DNA of 64,000 bases from Staphylotrichum longicolle (Eukaryota; Ascomycota; Sordariomycetes; Sordariales; Chaetomiaceae). This document shows, one piece after another, positions 21,257 to 33,097 of this stretch (within the stretch, counting starts at the first letter, position 1; each line of letters opens with the position of its first letter). Location of the stretch: contig JAHCVI010000001.1 of assembly GCA_019096155.1 (NCBI GenBank), positions 11,470,001 to 11,534,000 on the forward strand, written 5' to 3'. A program made the translations under genes and the position numbers. Under the pieces are notes generated by a model that ran no database searches, was not told the DNA's origin, and worked only from the letters and a program-made list of their open reading frames with translations.

Positions 21257-23080
21257 ATGGAGACCACGGAGACCACGGAGACCATGGAGACCATCGCGCA
21301 ATCCCTCACGCCGAGGCAAAAAGCCCGCCTCCACGAGGTCGCAGACCTCATGCTCCAAATCTTCCGCACCCTCGAGCGCATGCGCTTCCTCGAGCCGGAA
21401 TGGATCCAGCCTGGCCCGCACGATCTCACCGAGCTCATGCCTCTGTACCGCTCCCTCACCCTCGACCCCGCCATCATCTACCTCTACCACATCCTGCCCT
21501 ACCTTAACCCCGCAGTACGGCCCCGCCCTAGCTTCGTCGACGGCGGCACCTTCGTCGACTATCGCATCAAAGTTGACGTCGAGCGGGGCCGCGATCCCAT
21601 GTTCCTCGACAGGCCCGCCGAAATGCTGCGGCCGTGGATGACCCCGCTGTCCGCGAGCGGTAACCACACGAACTTTCTCGTCTACGACGCCAAGAGGCAC
21701 GTCGTAGGCATCTTTAATCCGCAAGATGGAGATAGCACCGATCGGAACAAGCTGGGAGGGTGTGTCTATAATGAGACGGGCGAGGACGGCAAGGAGAGGT
21801 ACTTCAAGTGGTGGGATGGGGTGGCGGAGGAGTGCAGCGAGGAGGAGTTCGAGGAGAGATACAATCAGCCGCGCGACGACGACGAGGAATACGAATCTGG
21901 AGAGGATGAGTCCGAGGATGGTGAGGAGGAAGAGGAAGAGGAGGAAGAAGAGGAAGAGGAGGAAGAAGAGGAGCGAAACTGGTGGGATGAGATGGACGCT
22001 CGGCCGGCGCCCAAGGTCCTGCGAGACGTCATCCGCTGGTACCACGAACTTGTTGAGATCCCTGGGAGCGGCGAGAGCGATTGGGGAAGGTGGCCTGCGG
22101 ATATTGTGAAGCCGCTGTATCACAAGCATGGTTGGCCTGGCGAAGACTTTGATGGCGACGCCTTCCTTGTCGATAAGGCGCGGGCCGAAGCTGCACAGGA
22201 GGCCCAGAGAGTCGCGGACCGCCCGTTTGATGATCTAAGGCAACTTGAAAATCAGATTAGGTGGCAAGAAGAGGAAGGGGTCTCGGCCATGGCAAAATTG
22301 CAGGAGAAGCTTGCGGTTGCGACAACCGTGGATGAAGAGTGGTACGTCAACTCCGGCTTGCCCGTAGCCCAGATACCCCCCTCCGGCGGCATTGGGAGAG
22401 GCCGGGAATGGCTTCCAAAGACCATTGATCGGGAATGAGTTGCTTACAAGATCGCCTACATCAGGGTTGTGCGCTGGGAGATGTGGCGCGCGGAACAAAT
22501 GACTCGAGCACTGAGGCAGAGGCTTGCGAGAGCTGAACAGTCAATCAAAATGCATGAAAGGCCCAGAACGGAAGACCTGCCCTTATGGGAACTCAAGCAT
22601 GTCCACATGGAGCTGTTGTCTGAAAAAAGGAGGCTGGCAAGATGGGGCCAAGAAGTGCCTGGCACAGGACTGGGCCGATCTTCCGCTGCAGTGATTCAGG
22701 AGGGCATTCGCGCAACCAACAAGATGATAGCGATTCTGGAGAAGGCATACACGGCCAGCCGGGTTGATGCTGAGCGTCTGTGTCCAGGCCGCCCCCCTTT
22801 CCCACTGGTTGGTGGCGAAGACACGTGCGGATGGGACCAAAGGCCGAGACTCGCAGAGTTGACACAAAACATTGTGGATATGGAGCAAGAGAATGAAGAG
22901 CGCCGGAGGTGGACGGCCCTTCTTCCGGATGGCGCTGTCGAAGCGAGAAAGCTCGCCCAAGCCCTCATTAATCGGGTTGCCAATGATGTTGAGTTTGCCA
23001 AGGAGCAGTGGAGGAAATGTTTCGTGGCCATCGAGGAGTCAGCCAAGCAAACACAAGCTGACTCCGGGGGACAGAGTTAG
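21257..23080 (+). CDS. Unknown fungal protein with a poly-Glu tract and coiled-coil C-terminal half
   Basis: Exons 21257-22341 and 22465-23080 encode about 566 aa. Splicing at TG|GTACGT to CATCAG|G gives TVDEEWVVRWEMWRAEQM, which restores a family I have seen in many ascomycetes. Conserved parts: LHEVADLMLQIFRTLERMRF, a central block with GNHTNFLVYDAKRHVVGIFN, then VIRWYHELVEIPGSGESDWG and KPLYHKHGWPGEDFDGDAFL. The family usually ends near DAERLCPGR, which is present here. An uninterrupted acidic run of about 20 Glu (about 21925-21972) splits the conserved halves. The second half is charged and helical. No catalytic motif recognised; cytosolic or nuclear location likely. The repeated METTETTETMETI start is low complexity, so an upstream start is possible. 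Confidence 0.7.
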
Positions 23081-23204
23081 GGGTCAAGAAAGCAAGGATT
23101 AAATAAGAGGTGCTAGAAAATATCCCTGAATGTGGCAAAACCTCCACATGGAACCGTAGCGCTTGTCCCACCCGTCTTGACATGATAGATCTGCATTCAC
23201 ACTG

Positions 23205-24198
23205 CTAGTTCCCCTGCCTCCCGCCTGCATCGTAAGCCCAGCCGCCGGCCGGGGCCTCCATTTCCACCCTCGATGCCGCGTCAACCTGAGCTGCACCATG
23301 GGGTGCCGGGTATCCGTAGCCTGGAGAAGGCGTGTTTGGCTGGGTGAAGCCAGTTTGTTTTGTCTCCGTCTCCCCTGCTGCGGTGGAGTACTCCTGAATA
23401 AACGGCTCATCGGGCTTGTGAGAGTCTGCTGGCGGTGGCCGCTTCCTTAAGCTCCTCCGGTGCAACCACAAAATGAGAGCCAACAGAATTAGAAAGACGG
23501 CTGCGCCACCGACAGCGATGCCCGCGATTGCTCCTGTCGAGAGCGGAGGGTTGGAGCTAGTCTCTTGCCCCGGCCCCGGTCCCGGCCCATCGCCTGACAC
23601 GCTCGTCGGAGTCACGGTTGCCGTCCCCGGAACCCGTCCGTTTGTGGCAGTCACAGATGATCCGCTTCCAGCTGTAGCGGTCGGAACTCGGACAGAGGCA
23701 GTGACGGACGTGCCTCCAATCTGGGAGGCCACCGTCGCCAGCTGGCTCTTGGGGATGTTCACGCCCTCGGTCTCGCAGATGCCCGATGACCCTCTCTGAG
23801 GCAAGACTCCGAAGTAACCCGGCGGGCAACAGAAGTAGTTGTTGTTTGACCACTGCTCGTTGCGGTACATGTTCCAAGTGCTGTTGGCACAAACCGGAAC
23901 GTTCTTGACGGCGGGTCCGCAATCATCATCTGTTGCGTTCCGTGTCTGGGTTAGCTGCCGGCTTTGATAACATGAATAAGCGCGCATCAGTCCTACCGCT
24001 TGGACAGCAATATGGCTGCAGAGTTCCGAAGCAAAACTGGCCACTCGGGCAGCAGTTGAGATTGTAGGCCGGGTTAGACTGGCACTTGACTGGAGTGTCC
24101 GCTGGGCAAGTGGCCGAGATGAATCCCAGGGGCCAACCTCCACGGTATGTCTGGCGTTCAACAACCGAAAATGGTACCCGAGGTTGCCGCATGGCCAT
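23205..24198 (-). CDS. Cys-rich single-pass membrane protein with Ser/Thr-rich stalk (Mid2/Wsc-like architecture)
   Basis: Exon 2 (23205-23929) is secure; exon 1 (23997-24198) joins it across a 67-nt intron, giving about 308 aa. The ectodomain has paired-Cys motifs NCCPSGQFCF, YCCPS and YFCCPPGYFG. A Ser/Thr/Val stalk follows, then a Gly/Pro run, then a membrane helix (AIAGIAVGGAAVFLILLALI) with LWLHRRSLRKR as stop-transfer, and a Pro/Tyr-rich cytosolic tail (GYGYPAPHG). This layout is that of fungal wall-stress sensor-like proteins. A signal peptide is expected but not obvious from Met 24198; it may lie on an undetected upstream exon. Function inferred from architecture only. Confidence 0.65.
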
Positions 24199-26035
24199 GA
24201 CTGAGGTGCAAAGAGCAGGCGTCGGATGTTTATCGTGTCAGGGATGTGAGGAATCGTTGGTAATGGAGAATAAAGATCCAAATTAGGATGAATCAAGTCT
24301 TGGGGGTGATGAAGAATATAAGCTGGATTTGAGACTCTAATAATGCCAAGCAACCGACAGAATCTGGTGTGGCTAAGTCAAATTTCATCACGAGCAACAA
24401 AACGCCCTCTCATGGCTTCCCGAACTCGGGTTGGACGCCACCTGGAAGGCTGAGCTTAGCTGTCTCCGAAAATACTCGACGGTCCACCACTGCCTGAAGG
24501 CAACAGGCGTTGCCAAGCAATCTCGACACCAGCCGCTTCTTTTCTCCGCCATGGCGCATATCACCGTTTCACTTGGTGTGGCTAAGTCCGTCCATCGTAT
24601 AACGTTATGTTAAAATCCTCATTCGAATGAACGACACTTCATAAACTCGCACCACCTGGCCAAAAATCCACTGTATGCCCAAACGGGACTGAGGTGCCAT
24701 CATGCCTTTACGTTTTGATAGGCGAGATCTTATTCAAAACAATGTCAACTGAAAGCTGTTGAGGGAAAGGAAAGAAAGGATTGGAAAGAAAGAAGAGTAA
24801 AAGGAAGATGAAGAGGAAGAGGAAAGATAAGATACAACATCCAGTGGTCTTGGGATTCAAGTTAACTTTATCTTCATCAAGTATTCAGGTATTCTCGGTA
24901 CTCTCAGGAAGAAATGGAGATGCCACAATTGTTTACCTAGTGATTCAGGTGGATAGCTTTTTTGGTCCAGAAGGGGGCTCCAACCCTCCGAGCAGCAACC
25001 TCCGACGCGAAGCACTGTCCCCAAAGCTTTAACTCAAGTAACTATTGGGTAGACTCAATACGAGGAAACATTTCTTTTTATGATACCTCAGTAGTCTCCA
25101 AAACGAACGCAACTCGAAAGCTCTGCAGATGCAGTTATGGTACTGTACTTACACAACATCTCCCCGGTGTAGCATGCGCCATCTCGGCACCTTTGGAAGC
25201 CTGGACTGTGAACCTACAAAGACACAGCCATTGATGGGCCGTCTTCTTCGCCATAAATATGCCGGAGGGACACCTCACCGTCTTCAACTCTACCAACAGT
25301 GCGATCACCAGCCAGGAATGGCGCCAGGGATGCACGGGGTGTGTGCTGGAAGGCTGTAACCTGCTTCGACGAATTCAAGAGCCTTGTCATCATGTCCGCC
25401 TTCATATGTCTTCAGTGGACGAGGTAAATGATGGTTGAGGCGGAAACGCAAGAGGCTCCTCAAGGGACATGGTAGCATGAACAGAGTCAAGTTTCAGGAG
25501 GCACGGTTACGGCTGGGCCATCGGGAGGAAGAGGCACAGCAAAACGGATAGATTGTTCGAGCGCACTTTTGACATTAACGATCAAGGGCATGGCTTTCGC
25601 CAATTAAAGGTCAAGTCGCGGACCCAGACGTGGTGGATTCGGTCTGTGCCACTCATTGCTTGATGTGCTCGTCCAAGTGTCAAACCAAGACCTACTCGAT
25701 GTTAACTCCATCGTGGTGCTTTTTGAGACATGTCTATCACGAAGGGCTAAACTGCATCTACTCATGTTTAACCGGTGAGGTCAGCGGCCCCCAATGGCCA
25801 AAGAACCGTACATGCACGGGCGAGGCGGCAGACAAACGACCGCGCTTCGGGCCCAGGAAATTTGAACAGGACTGTGATGCCATTAATAAGTCGAGGAATA
25901 TTATTGCCCCTGCATCGAGTCAGCACGGCCGGGAACCCCCTTTTCCTGCTCCTCTGACAGTTTCTCGTTGTCAATCCACGTTCTCTTTCTGTGATGTGCA
26001 ACTGTTCTTCCAAACATCAACCCTAGCATGATCCA
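24199..26035. other. Gene-free intergenic region between two divergent membrane-protein genes
   Basis: About 1.8 kb with small unconvincing frames. It contains a purine-rich run (about 24764-24832), and GTGTGGCTAAGT occurs twice (about 24368 and 24577). It should contain the promoters of both flanking genes. I find no transposon or RNA. Confidence 0.4.
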
Positions 26036-27212
26036 ATGGTTTCCATTCCATTTCTGCTGCTGCTCGTCCTGGGCAGCGTTGACAAAGTGACAGCCTCGGT
26101 GCTGTTTGGTCATCAACAGCCGGCCCCTGAGAGCACCACCGCAGTGGAATTTCACAAACGGCAGGGAACAGCACTCGTCACCAAGTTTTCAAACATCTTT
26201 TCCGGCGGAGATGCCTCCAACACGCGGACCGCCGAGAGCGGGTTTGACATCCGCGTTGACGTTGCAAACGGTGCGTGGGGATTCTGCGCCACCAGCAATC
26301 CCGGCCAATGTGACATGGCCGGCAACTGTTTTGATTCCTTCAGCTGCTCCAGAGGCTGTGGGTTTGGGAATACCGCCCTGAAGACTTTGACCTGGTAGGT
26401 CCGGCACTCCATGCAAAAATGCAGGTCGCGCTGTGGATGATGGACTAACAAGCCGCAGTTCCGGCTCCAACGCCCGCTTCTGTTCGACAGCCCTCTTGAC
26501 GCTCGCCAGCGACATCCCCCGCGCATTCACCTACCTTGGATGTGCCGACAAGGCCAGAACGGAAGAATACAAGGCCTTCACCACCAACACCAAACAGTCC
26601 TCCGTCTCATCAGCTTCATCGAACCCCCTACCCACAGCTGTGCAACCGCTTGGAACGGCCACCTCCCAGACCTCGACCTCCACCTCCAGCACCTCCATAA
26701 CCCAGACAGCCACCCAGTCCCGCTTCACGACCACCACCTCCTTCTCCGCCACGGGTGGGAGCATGGACACCACCAACGCAGGGTCCACCTCCACCTCCAC
26801 TCCGCCGCCCACCCCTGATTCCCCAAACAACACGCCCGCCATCATCGGCGCCGTCGTCGGTTGCGTCGCTCTCATCTGCATCTGCGTCGTGGCCGTCTTC
26901 CTTATACGGCGCAGCCGCAACGCATCTGAATCTGCAACAGCCGCAGCCGCAGCCGCAGGAGCGGTGTCAGCAGGGGAAGGGGGCCCGGAACACGATGGTG
27001 GCGCACTCGCAGTCGCGGCTTCGAGGGAATTCAAGGCTCCGCCGCTGCCGGTGTCTACAATTGAAGTGTCTGGGAGAGGATCCGAGGGGTATGATACTGG
27101 CCGGAGGGGCTTGGTAGGGGGGCAGGGAAGGTGGAAAGCGGCAGTGGCGCCGGTGGAGTTGCCTGCGGTGGGGGGTTCGGGGGAATTGCCTGGGTCCGGG
27201 AGGTATATTTAA
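26036..27212 (+). CDS. Secreted/type I membrane protein with Cys-rich ectodomain and Ser/Thr-rich stalk
   Basis: Exons 26036-26394 and 26459-27212 encode about 370 aa. A signal peptide (MVSIPFLLLLVLGSVDKVTA) is followed by a possible KR processing site at FHKRQG, then a Cys-rich domain (WGFCATSNPGQC, NCFDSFSCSRGCGFG and, after the splice, LTCSGSNARFCSTALLTL). A long Ser/Thr stalk with STSTSSTSIT-type runs suggests O-glycosylation. The helix IIGAVVGCVALICICVVAVF ends in LIRRSRN; an Ala/Gly-rich cytosolic tail follows. Its design matches the neighbouring minus-strand protein at 23205-24198, and the two genes are divergent, but the sequences do not look like recent duplicates. Confidence 0.75.
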
Positions 27213-27496
27213 CGTGGGTAGGGTTGAAGGCTGCGGTGATGTTTGTAGGTGATATTAAGAATCTTAGGCGGCCTGTATGATGAAAATAGCAAGGGGACTA
27301 TTGTGTTAACTTTGGAGGGCGAGGTTGAAGGCGAGAGGAGTTGAAAGCCAAGGTGAGGGTAACAGTTGACACAGTATAAGTGATGACGAGGTGAGCGTGG
27401 AAGAAAACAAGCGGGCAACCCCTGGTATCATACTACGTATTATACAAACCACTAGATCTATAATCCTCCATCCACCCAAGCATACACTCCCTCACC
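27213..27496. other. Short intergenic region between convergent genes
   Basis: 3' UTR sequence of two convergent genes; nothing else recognised. Confidence 0.4.
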
Positions 27497-29357
27497 TCAA
27501 ATCCCCACCCACCCCATCACCTCCCTCCTCTCCTCCCCGACCCTCGCATACTCCAACAACAACCTCAGCACATAAACCGCCATATCCTCCTTGCGCAGCA
27601 CCCGCCCAGCCCACTCCCTCCCGCCCAGCGCAATCCGCTCCGCCACGCGGTCAGTCCTCTCCCCACCACCGAAAAATACCTCAAGATCCCCCACCAGTCC
27701 CCGAACCGCCCGTCCATAGGCACAAAGTGCCTCCACGCCACGAGCCGCGCGTCGTGCCACTCGCGCCACAGCGTCGCCTTGACGGGCAGGCTGGTCGACC
27801 GCAGGAAGCCGAGTAGCGCCCGCTGAAGGAGTTGCCGTCGATGTCCGGGAGGTACTTGTGGCGGAACTGCGCGGCCATGGGGACGCCCTCGGCCGGGGCG
27901 AAGAAGGGCGCGGTGTAGTCGCAGGAGGGGCCGAAGCCTTCGTTGGCGCACATGAGGTCGGTGAAGGCGATGTCGGTGGTTTTGGAGAGCCAGGTGGGGA
28001 GGTCGTCTTCCTCGTCACCGCCGCGTTCGTGGTTTAGGGTTGGGGTGAGCGGGGGCAGGTTGTATTGGTTCAAGACGTCGGCGGCGGGGAGGGCGAAGTT
28101 AGGTGGGGGGTGTGTGGTCGGACGGGAGGCGGCCAAGGAGAGCATGGTGGCATTATTCATGGCCACAAAGCGGTGGCGTTGGAAGGCGCGCCAGTTGGTT
28201 GCGCGGTTACGGCCGCCGGTGGCTACGCCGCGCCATAGCGCCGAGGGGTGCTTGTCGGACCAGGGGATAGAGGCACCCTCGGCACCAATAAAGCGTTCTT
28301 CTTCCTTCCAGTAGATGGGGGCCGGGAGAAGGATATCGTTGTTGACGGACAGCTTGGAGCCACCGAAAAGAGGAAGGAGAGTGGACGTTGCCGAGGTGCT
28401 AATCGGTTCCACGAAGACGCCTTCCAGGGCTTGAAGATCAGGTTGGTGACAGAAGTCGGTGCTCAGGGTGTAGTTGGCGACGTAGCCGTCCTGCATGTGC
28501 ACAAGGCTGGAGGTGCTGGCAATGAAGGGAGGCTTATCAAAGTCGGTAATAAGCTCGGCCTGGCGGGCTAAGCTCTTGGGAGGACAGCCACGACGGGCAA
28601 TGGCCCAGTAATGTTCTGTGAAACAGGTCAGCGTGGTCTACTGAGACATGATTGACACAAGCTCACTGTCATGCTCCCACTCCACCACTGGCTCCTCGCG
28701 TTGCTCCTCCCTCCAGTTACTGAACTCAGACACCACAGTCCTAGGATTTGCAAGCTTCTTCGTCTTGACAGCTCTCTTCAAATGCACATCCATCTCCTCC
28801 CACGGCACCACGACACGCGGCTCGTCCATGGCATTCAATGCAAGGTCCATGTCCGGGAGCAGATGCTCGATGGTCTGGATCATGTCGAGCCAGATCAGGG
28901 TCCAGAACCAGTCGCTGCTCGTCGACGCCTTGCCGTTGCGGATCTCGATCCGCATTTCAAACTCACGGGCATCCTTGCGGATTTGGGCTGGGTTGACGCC
29001 CCAGAACGGCTCGAGGTCGTGGTAGATCTGGTCCCAGAAGTCCTCGACAATCAGGGCGTTGTTTTCGGTGGCAAATTCATACCAGATATCAAAACCCGGT
29101 GGAGGGTGCCGGCCGCGACGCTTCCTGTACGCAGCGGCGGCGGCGGAGAGGGTGTGCGTCTCCCTGGAAAGCTTGGCGGCGAACTCCTTTTCGGCTGCCT
29201 GGACTAGACCATCAATGGGGTGCTTGTTGGCGCTCTGCCTGAGCCTCCAGGGCGTGGTGTTCGGTTGCGTTTGTGTCAGGAGGTAGACGGTTAGTGCCGA
29301 CAAGAACGCCGCCACAAGGTACCGGCGAAAGGTCGAGGGCCGACGCAGCAACGCCAT
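27497..29357 (-). CDS. CAP10-type glycosyltransferase (GT90-like), reading frame broken twice
   Basis: Exon 1 (28667-29357) begins with a type II signal anchor (YLVAAFLSALTVYLLT) and joins exon 2 at 28615 across a 51-nt intron, giving EHDKHYWAIARRGCPP. Family motifs follow in order: IPWSDKHPSALWRGVATGGR, then KYLPDIDGNSFSGRY, GFLRSTSLPVKATLWREWHD, HFVPMDGRFGDWWGILRYF, VAERIALGGREWAGRVLRKE. The family transfers sugars (for example xylose in Cryptococcus Cap59/Cap10-type enzymes) in the Golgi; specificity here is unknown. The motifs lie in three frames: a shift near 27811-27815, right after SGRY, and another at the A-run at 27671-27676. The rest is intact and well conserved, so I treat this as a probable assembly indel problem rather than a dead gene. 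Start at 29357 gives the anchor directly. Confidence 0.75.
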
Positions 29358-30014
29358 CGGCTCGAGGGATGGGGACCTTCAACTTGTCGCCTCGCGGTCA
29401 ACTTGTCGCAAATGTCCAAGCAATCATGCCGGTTGCCGATGAAGTCGAAGAACTGTCGCCCAAAAGACTTCGGGGTCGAAAGTGAGGTACCTATTTAGGC
29501 GGTCGCGAATTATCCGTACAACGCCATTGGATGGGGTGGGGAAGGTTGAAGACATGGAAAGGAACAAAGAGTTAAAGTTGATCATGGACACTGTGTGTGA
29601 CAAGGGCGGAGCATGGGTGAAACCAGGGCAGACGGAACCGAGCCGGGCCAAACGGAGTCACAGCGCAGGGTGGTGGCACGGAGTCGTGCGCGCTTCGTCT
29701 CGCCAATGAAGAAGGGCCCGGGATCGTCGTCGGCACCGGGTCCTGGCGCTTGTGGGGTGGGCCGTGCCGTGTTTGCCAAGGGGATGTTGGTTCCATCCCG
29801 GCCAGGGGTTGGAATGCAAGGCCAGGCCTCGGCCTGGATCTGGATGGGCACAGACACATCTCCAGATTGTGCATGGAATCCAAAAGCAAGAGTCCAACGT
29901 GGGTCTCCTCTAGCGCTGTCTAGAGACTGCCATACCATTATTACCACACTATGCAAAGAACACCACAGAATTCCCTCCACAAGAAGTCCAGAAACCACAC
30001 AACGCGAAGCAGGT
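29358..30014. promoter_or_regulatory. Upstream region of the CAP10-type gene and 3' region of SAC1
   Basis: Both flanking genes are on the minus strand, so this holds the CAP10-gene promoter and the SAC1 3' UTR. No other feature recognised. Confidence 0.35.
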
Positions 30015-32272
30015 CTACTCGATCCTCTTCTTGCCCTCCTCGGCGTTGATATACCGCGCCGTACTCAGGCCCCGCTCGTGCCTCGCCACCAGCGGCCCAA
30101 GGATCCTGTCCTTGCGCACCCGGCTGATGGTCTCGTGGTAGCCCTCGGTCGCCCAAGGCCGCGGGTTCAACTTGGGCCAGTTGACCTGCACATTGTCAGT
30201 CAGCACACACATTTTCCCAGAGAATAACGGGTTGGGGGCAGGGGGCGCCAGCCAACTTACATAGAGCATGCCGTTGGTGAGGATGAAATGCAGACACCAC
30301 ACGGCGACAGCGGCCCAAAAGATGGTAAACATCCGCAACGGCCACACGGCCGCGTCCGGCAGCCGCGGGGTGTACGTCGCGACAAGCACAAAGAAGAAGC
30401 CAAACGCGGCAATGTACGGCACGCTCTGGATCCACACGGGGCGGCGGTCCGCAAAGATGAAGTTGGCCCCGATGCCCCCCGCCGGCGGGACGTAGGCGCC
30501 CAGGAACAGGTCAAACGCATCCTGGCGCGGGCCGTCCAGAAAGTTGTTCTTGCAGTACCGCGTGACGGCGACGTTGCCGTCCTGCAGCGCGCCGCCGCGC
30601 GTCCGCTTGCCCAGGCGCGTGAGGTCCGTTTTCATGGCGCCCGTGCCCGAGTAGCTCTTGGACACGACGTCGGCGTTGTCGGCCCACATGTTGCGGAAGA
30701 GCAGCTCGAAGCGGTCGTCCTCGTCGGCGAAGCGGGCGCCGCGCGCGAGCAGGCCCAGGTCGATGAACATGCGGTCGAGCGTCCAGCGCGCGAGCATGCT
30801 CTGCACGACGTTGGTGCGGTCCAGGCAGTCCATGCAGTTGGTGCGCACGACGCTCGTCTGCAGCGAGCGCACCTCGAGCCCGCTCGCGCCGCCCTGCTGC
30901 TGCCGCCCGCCCGGCATGTCGGCGGCGCGGAAGTACTGCTGGGCGACGAGGGCGTCGCGCATGCGGTCGATGAGCAGCTGCGCGCGGTGCATCTGGAGGC
31001 CCTTGGTCTCGGCGTGGAAGTCGAAGTAGATGTAATGCAGGCGGTCGAAGGGGGTGCGGGAGGAGCTGCCGGCGTTGCCGGTCTCGATGGTGTGGAACTT
31101 CTCCGAGGTGAGGCTGTCGGCCTGGGTGCGTTCCTGCGGGCTCGAGACGAGCTTCTCGACGACTTGCTCGTAGGCCTGCTTGACGGGCATCTCGCGGCCT
31201 TTCTGGTTGACCAGGTTGACGAGGTAGTTGTCGCCGTAGAGGCGGATCTGCTCCTCAAAGTGGGCGCGGGCGGCGGGCAGCGCAGCCTCGATGGCGCGGA
31301 TCTGCAGCTTGGGCGTGTACTTGAGCGTGTTGATCTCGGCCCAGTACGCCGGCACGCTGCCGCGCGTCTGCACGTACGACATGATCTGCATGTCTTTGCC
31401 CTCGCCGGTGCTGCGCTGGGTCCCCGGTCCCGCGCCGCCGGCGAACCCGCCGAGCCCGGCGGCGGTGTCATTGAGAACCAGGATCTGCTCCGTCTCGTTG
31501 TAGTTGGCGGCGTGGCCCTGGTCGTCGAGGCCGCGGGTGAAGTAGCGGGTGCCGGCGCGGTGCCTGGACCGCCGTGTGATCAGGGCCAGCGTCAGGGGCG
31601 TGCCCTTGAAGGTCGTCGGGTGGATCTCGAGCATGCCGAAGATGACGGGCAAGATGTAGGGGTCGATGCCGGGTTGGGGTGCAGGCTGCCCGCGGGCGCC
31701 ATGGGTGCGGAAGTCGATCAGGTCGGACTGGATGAAGCGGTTCCAGAAGAAGCGGTCGTCGGCGCGCCTCCAGAGAGGGCTCGCGGCGTCCTGCTGGGCC
31801 TGGCGCTGGAAGCTGTTTGTGAGATCGACCGAGTACGAAAAGTACATGGGACCCGACTTGATGAAGTTGCGCAGGAGGGCGAGGAAGCGGTCCTCATCGG
31901 GATCGTGCACTTGACGCTCGCGCAGGGGGAGGAGCTCGGTAGCGACGATCTTGTAGACCTGGTTTCCGCGGAGACGGCCGACAGGCTGCGCCTTGGTGAT
32001 GACGATGATGTACTTGTCTGGGAGAGTCAGCATCAGCGCAGACAACTTGGTCGCCGCAACCTACCCAGCCGCAGCCTGATCATGCCCAGGATGCCGGCGA
32101 TGCTCGTTACGCGAGACACGCGCTTCCCGGCGAGGAGCGAGGCATCGCTGAGGCGGATGTCGCCCGTGGGGCGGTCTATGGACAGCGCGGGCGCATTGGG
32201 GCTGGAGGGCGACGAGAAGATGTAGGAATCGGAGGCGGTTTGCACGTTGATATCGCGGAAGGGGAGCGCCAT
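30015..32272 (-). CDS. sac1: SAC1-like phosphoinositide phosphatase
   Basis: Three exons, 32065-32272, 30261-32017 and 30015-30185, encode about 711 aa. The Sac domain carries the CX5R(T/S) signature CMDCLDRT (C464 to R470), the nucleophile and phosphate-binding loop. Supporting blocks are DKYIIVITKAQPVGRL, YFSYSVDLTNSFQR and IHYIYFDFHAETKG-like LHYIYFDFHAETKGLQ. Near the C-terminus are two hydrophobic segments (YIAAFGFFFVLVATY and FTIFWAAVAVWCLHFIL), as expected for the ER/Golgi-anchored enzyme that dephosphorylates PI4P. The last intron is exactly 75 nt with no stop, so unspliced RNA would only insert 25 residues. The gene is divergent from the Rab5 gene. The identification is secure at family level. 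Confidence 0.93.
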
Positions 32273-33097
32273 GGTCGCGGGCTTCAAGAGGGCCCAGAAG
32301 GTGTTCGCTATGGGCGACAAAGGAGAGACGCAAATGGGCCAGCTATCTGCTTGGAGGTCTCATGTGGGTGCCAGGTGATGCGCAGTAAAAGGGACCGTGG
32401 AGTGCTGCCGTCAATTCTGCGCAGTCTGTGCTGAAAGTGCGAAAAATGCGAAAAGTTGCATTCTCTCGTCCCTCGCTCAGCAGCTTGAAGCTGACATTCC
32501 GAGCCGCCAACATGGGGCGTTGCATGTGTTGCCAGATCGAGCTCTGCTGGCCCAACCTGGTTCCTTGGCATGCTTGGCGTGGCGCTGCGTGTCTGCCGGC
32601 GCCGGCTGGCACCGACGATCCGCTTTGGGATTCGTCACCTTTGGCCACCAAGCTCAAGCCAGGTTCGGCAGCCTCAGCCAAGTCGCCTGCTGCCATCACG
32701 TGGGAAGGCACAGACCAGGTCGGCACCTTCGTTATCGGCCCAGGCCTGACGTGTTGCGCCGCCGCTGACCAGTGACAGTGGCCAGGCCCCAGGCTGCGCT
32801 CAACGACCTCGCCAACCAGCCCTGTTCAACAATTCTAAGACTTGGTCCCGTGGTTTCCTCGACGCACCCCGACTGCATCTGCTGGACCTCTGGACGGCCG
32901 ACCGTTTCCCGCTCTCCGTCTCGCATCTCTCTCGCCCTTTATCCCGCGACTACCGTGCTGCACAAGCGAAGCTTTGTCCCCCGCGACGCCGTCGTCTTTC
33001 AGAGGGCCTCTAGCATCTCCCGCAGCCGAGTTGCCCGCACCGCCTCACAGTCAGCAGCGACAACGACACCCCGCACCACGCAATCACAACCTCGACC
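32273..33097. promoter_or_regulatory. Divergent promoter of SAC1 and Rab5 genes
   Basis: About 825 bases separate two divergent membrane-traffic genes. The side next to the Rab5 gene has a CT-rich leader. No specific operator recognised. Confidence 0.4.

Noticed and set aside
27497..29357. CAP10-type gene as a plain pseudogene
   Set aside because: Only two one-base shifts, one in an A-run, with otherwise intact family sequence; neighbouring conserved genes show the same type of break.
30288..32225. 645-codon plus-strand open frame
   Set aside because: It is the antisense of the SAC1 phosphatase exon; high GC gives long shadow frames, and its Ala/Val/Arg/Glu/Leu-biased composition has no domain.
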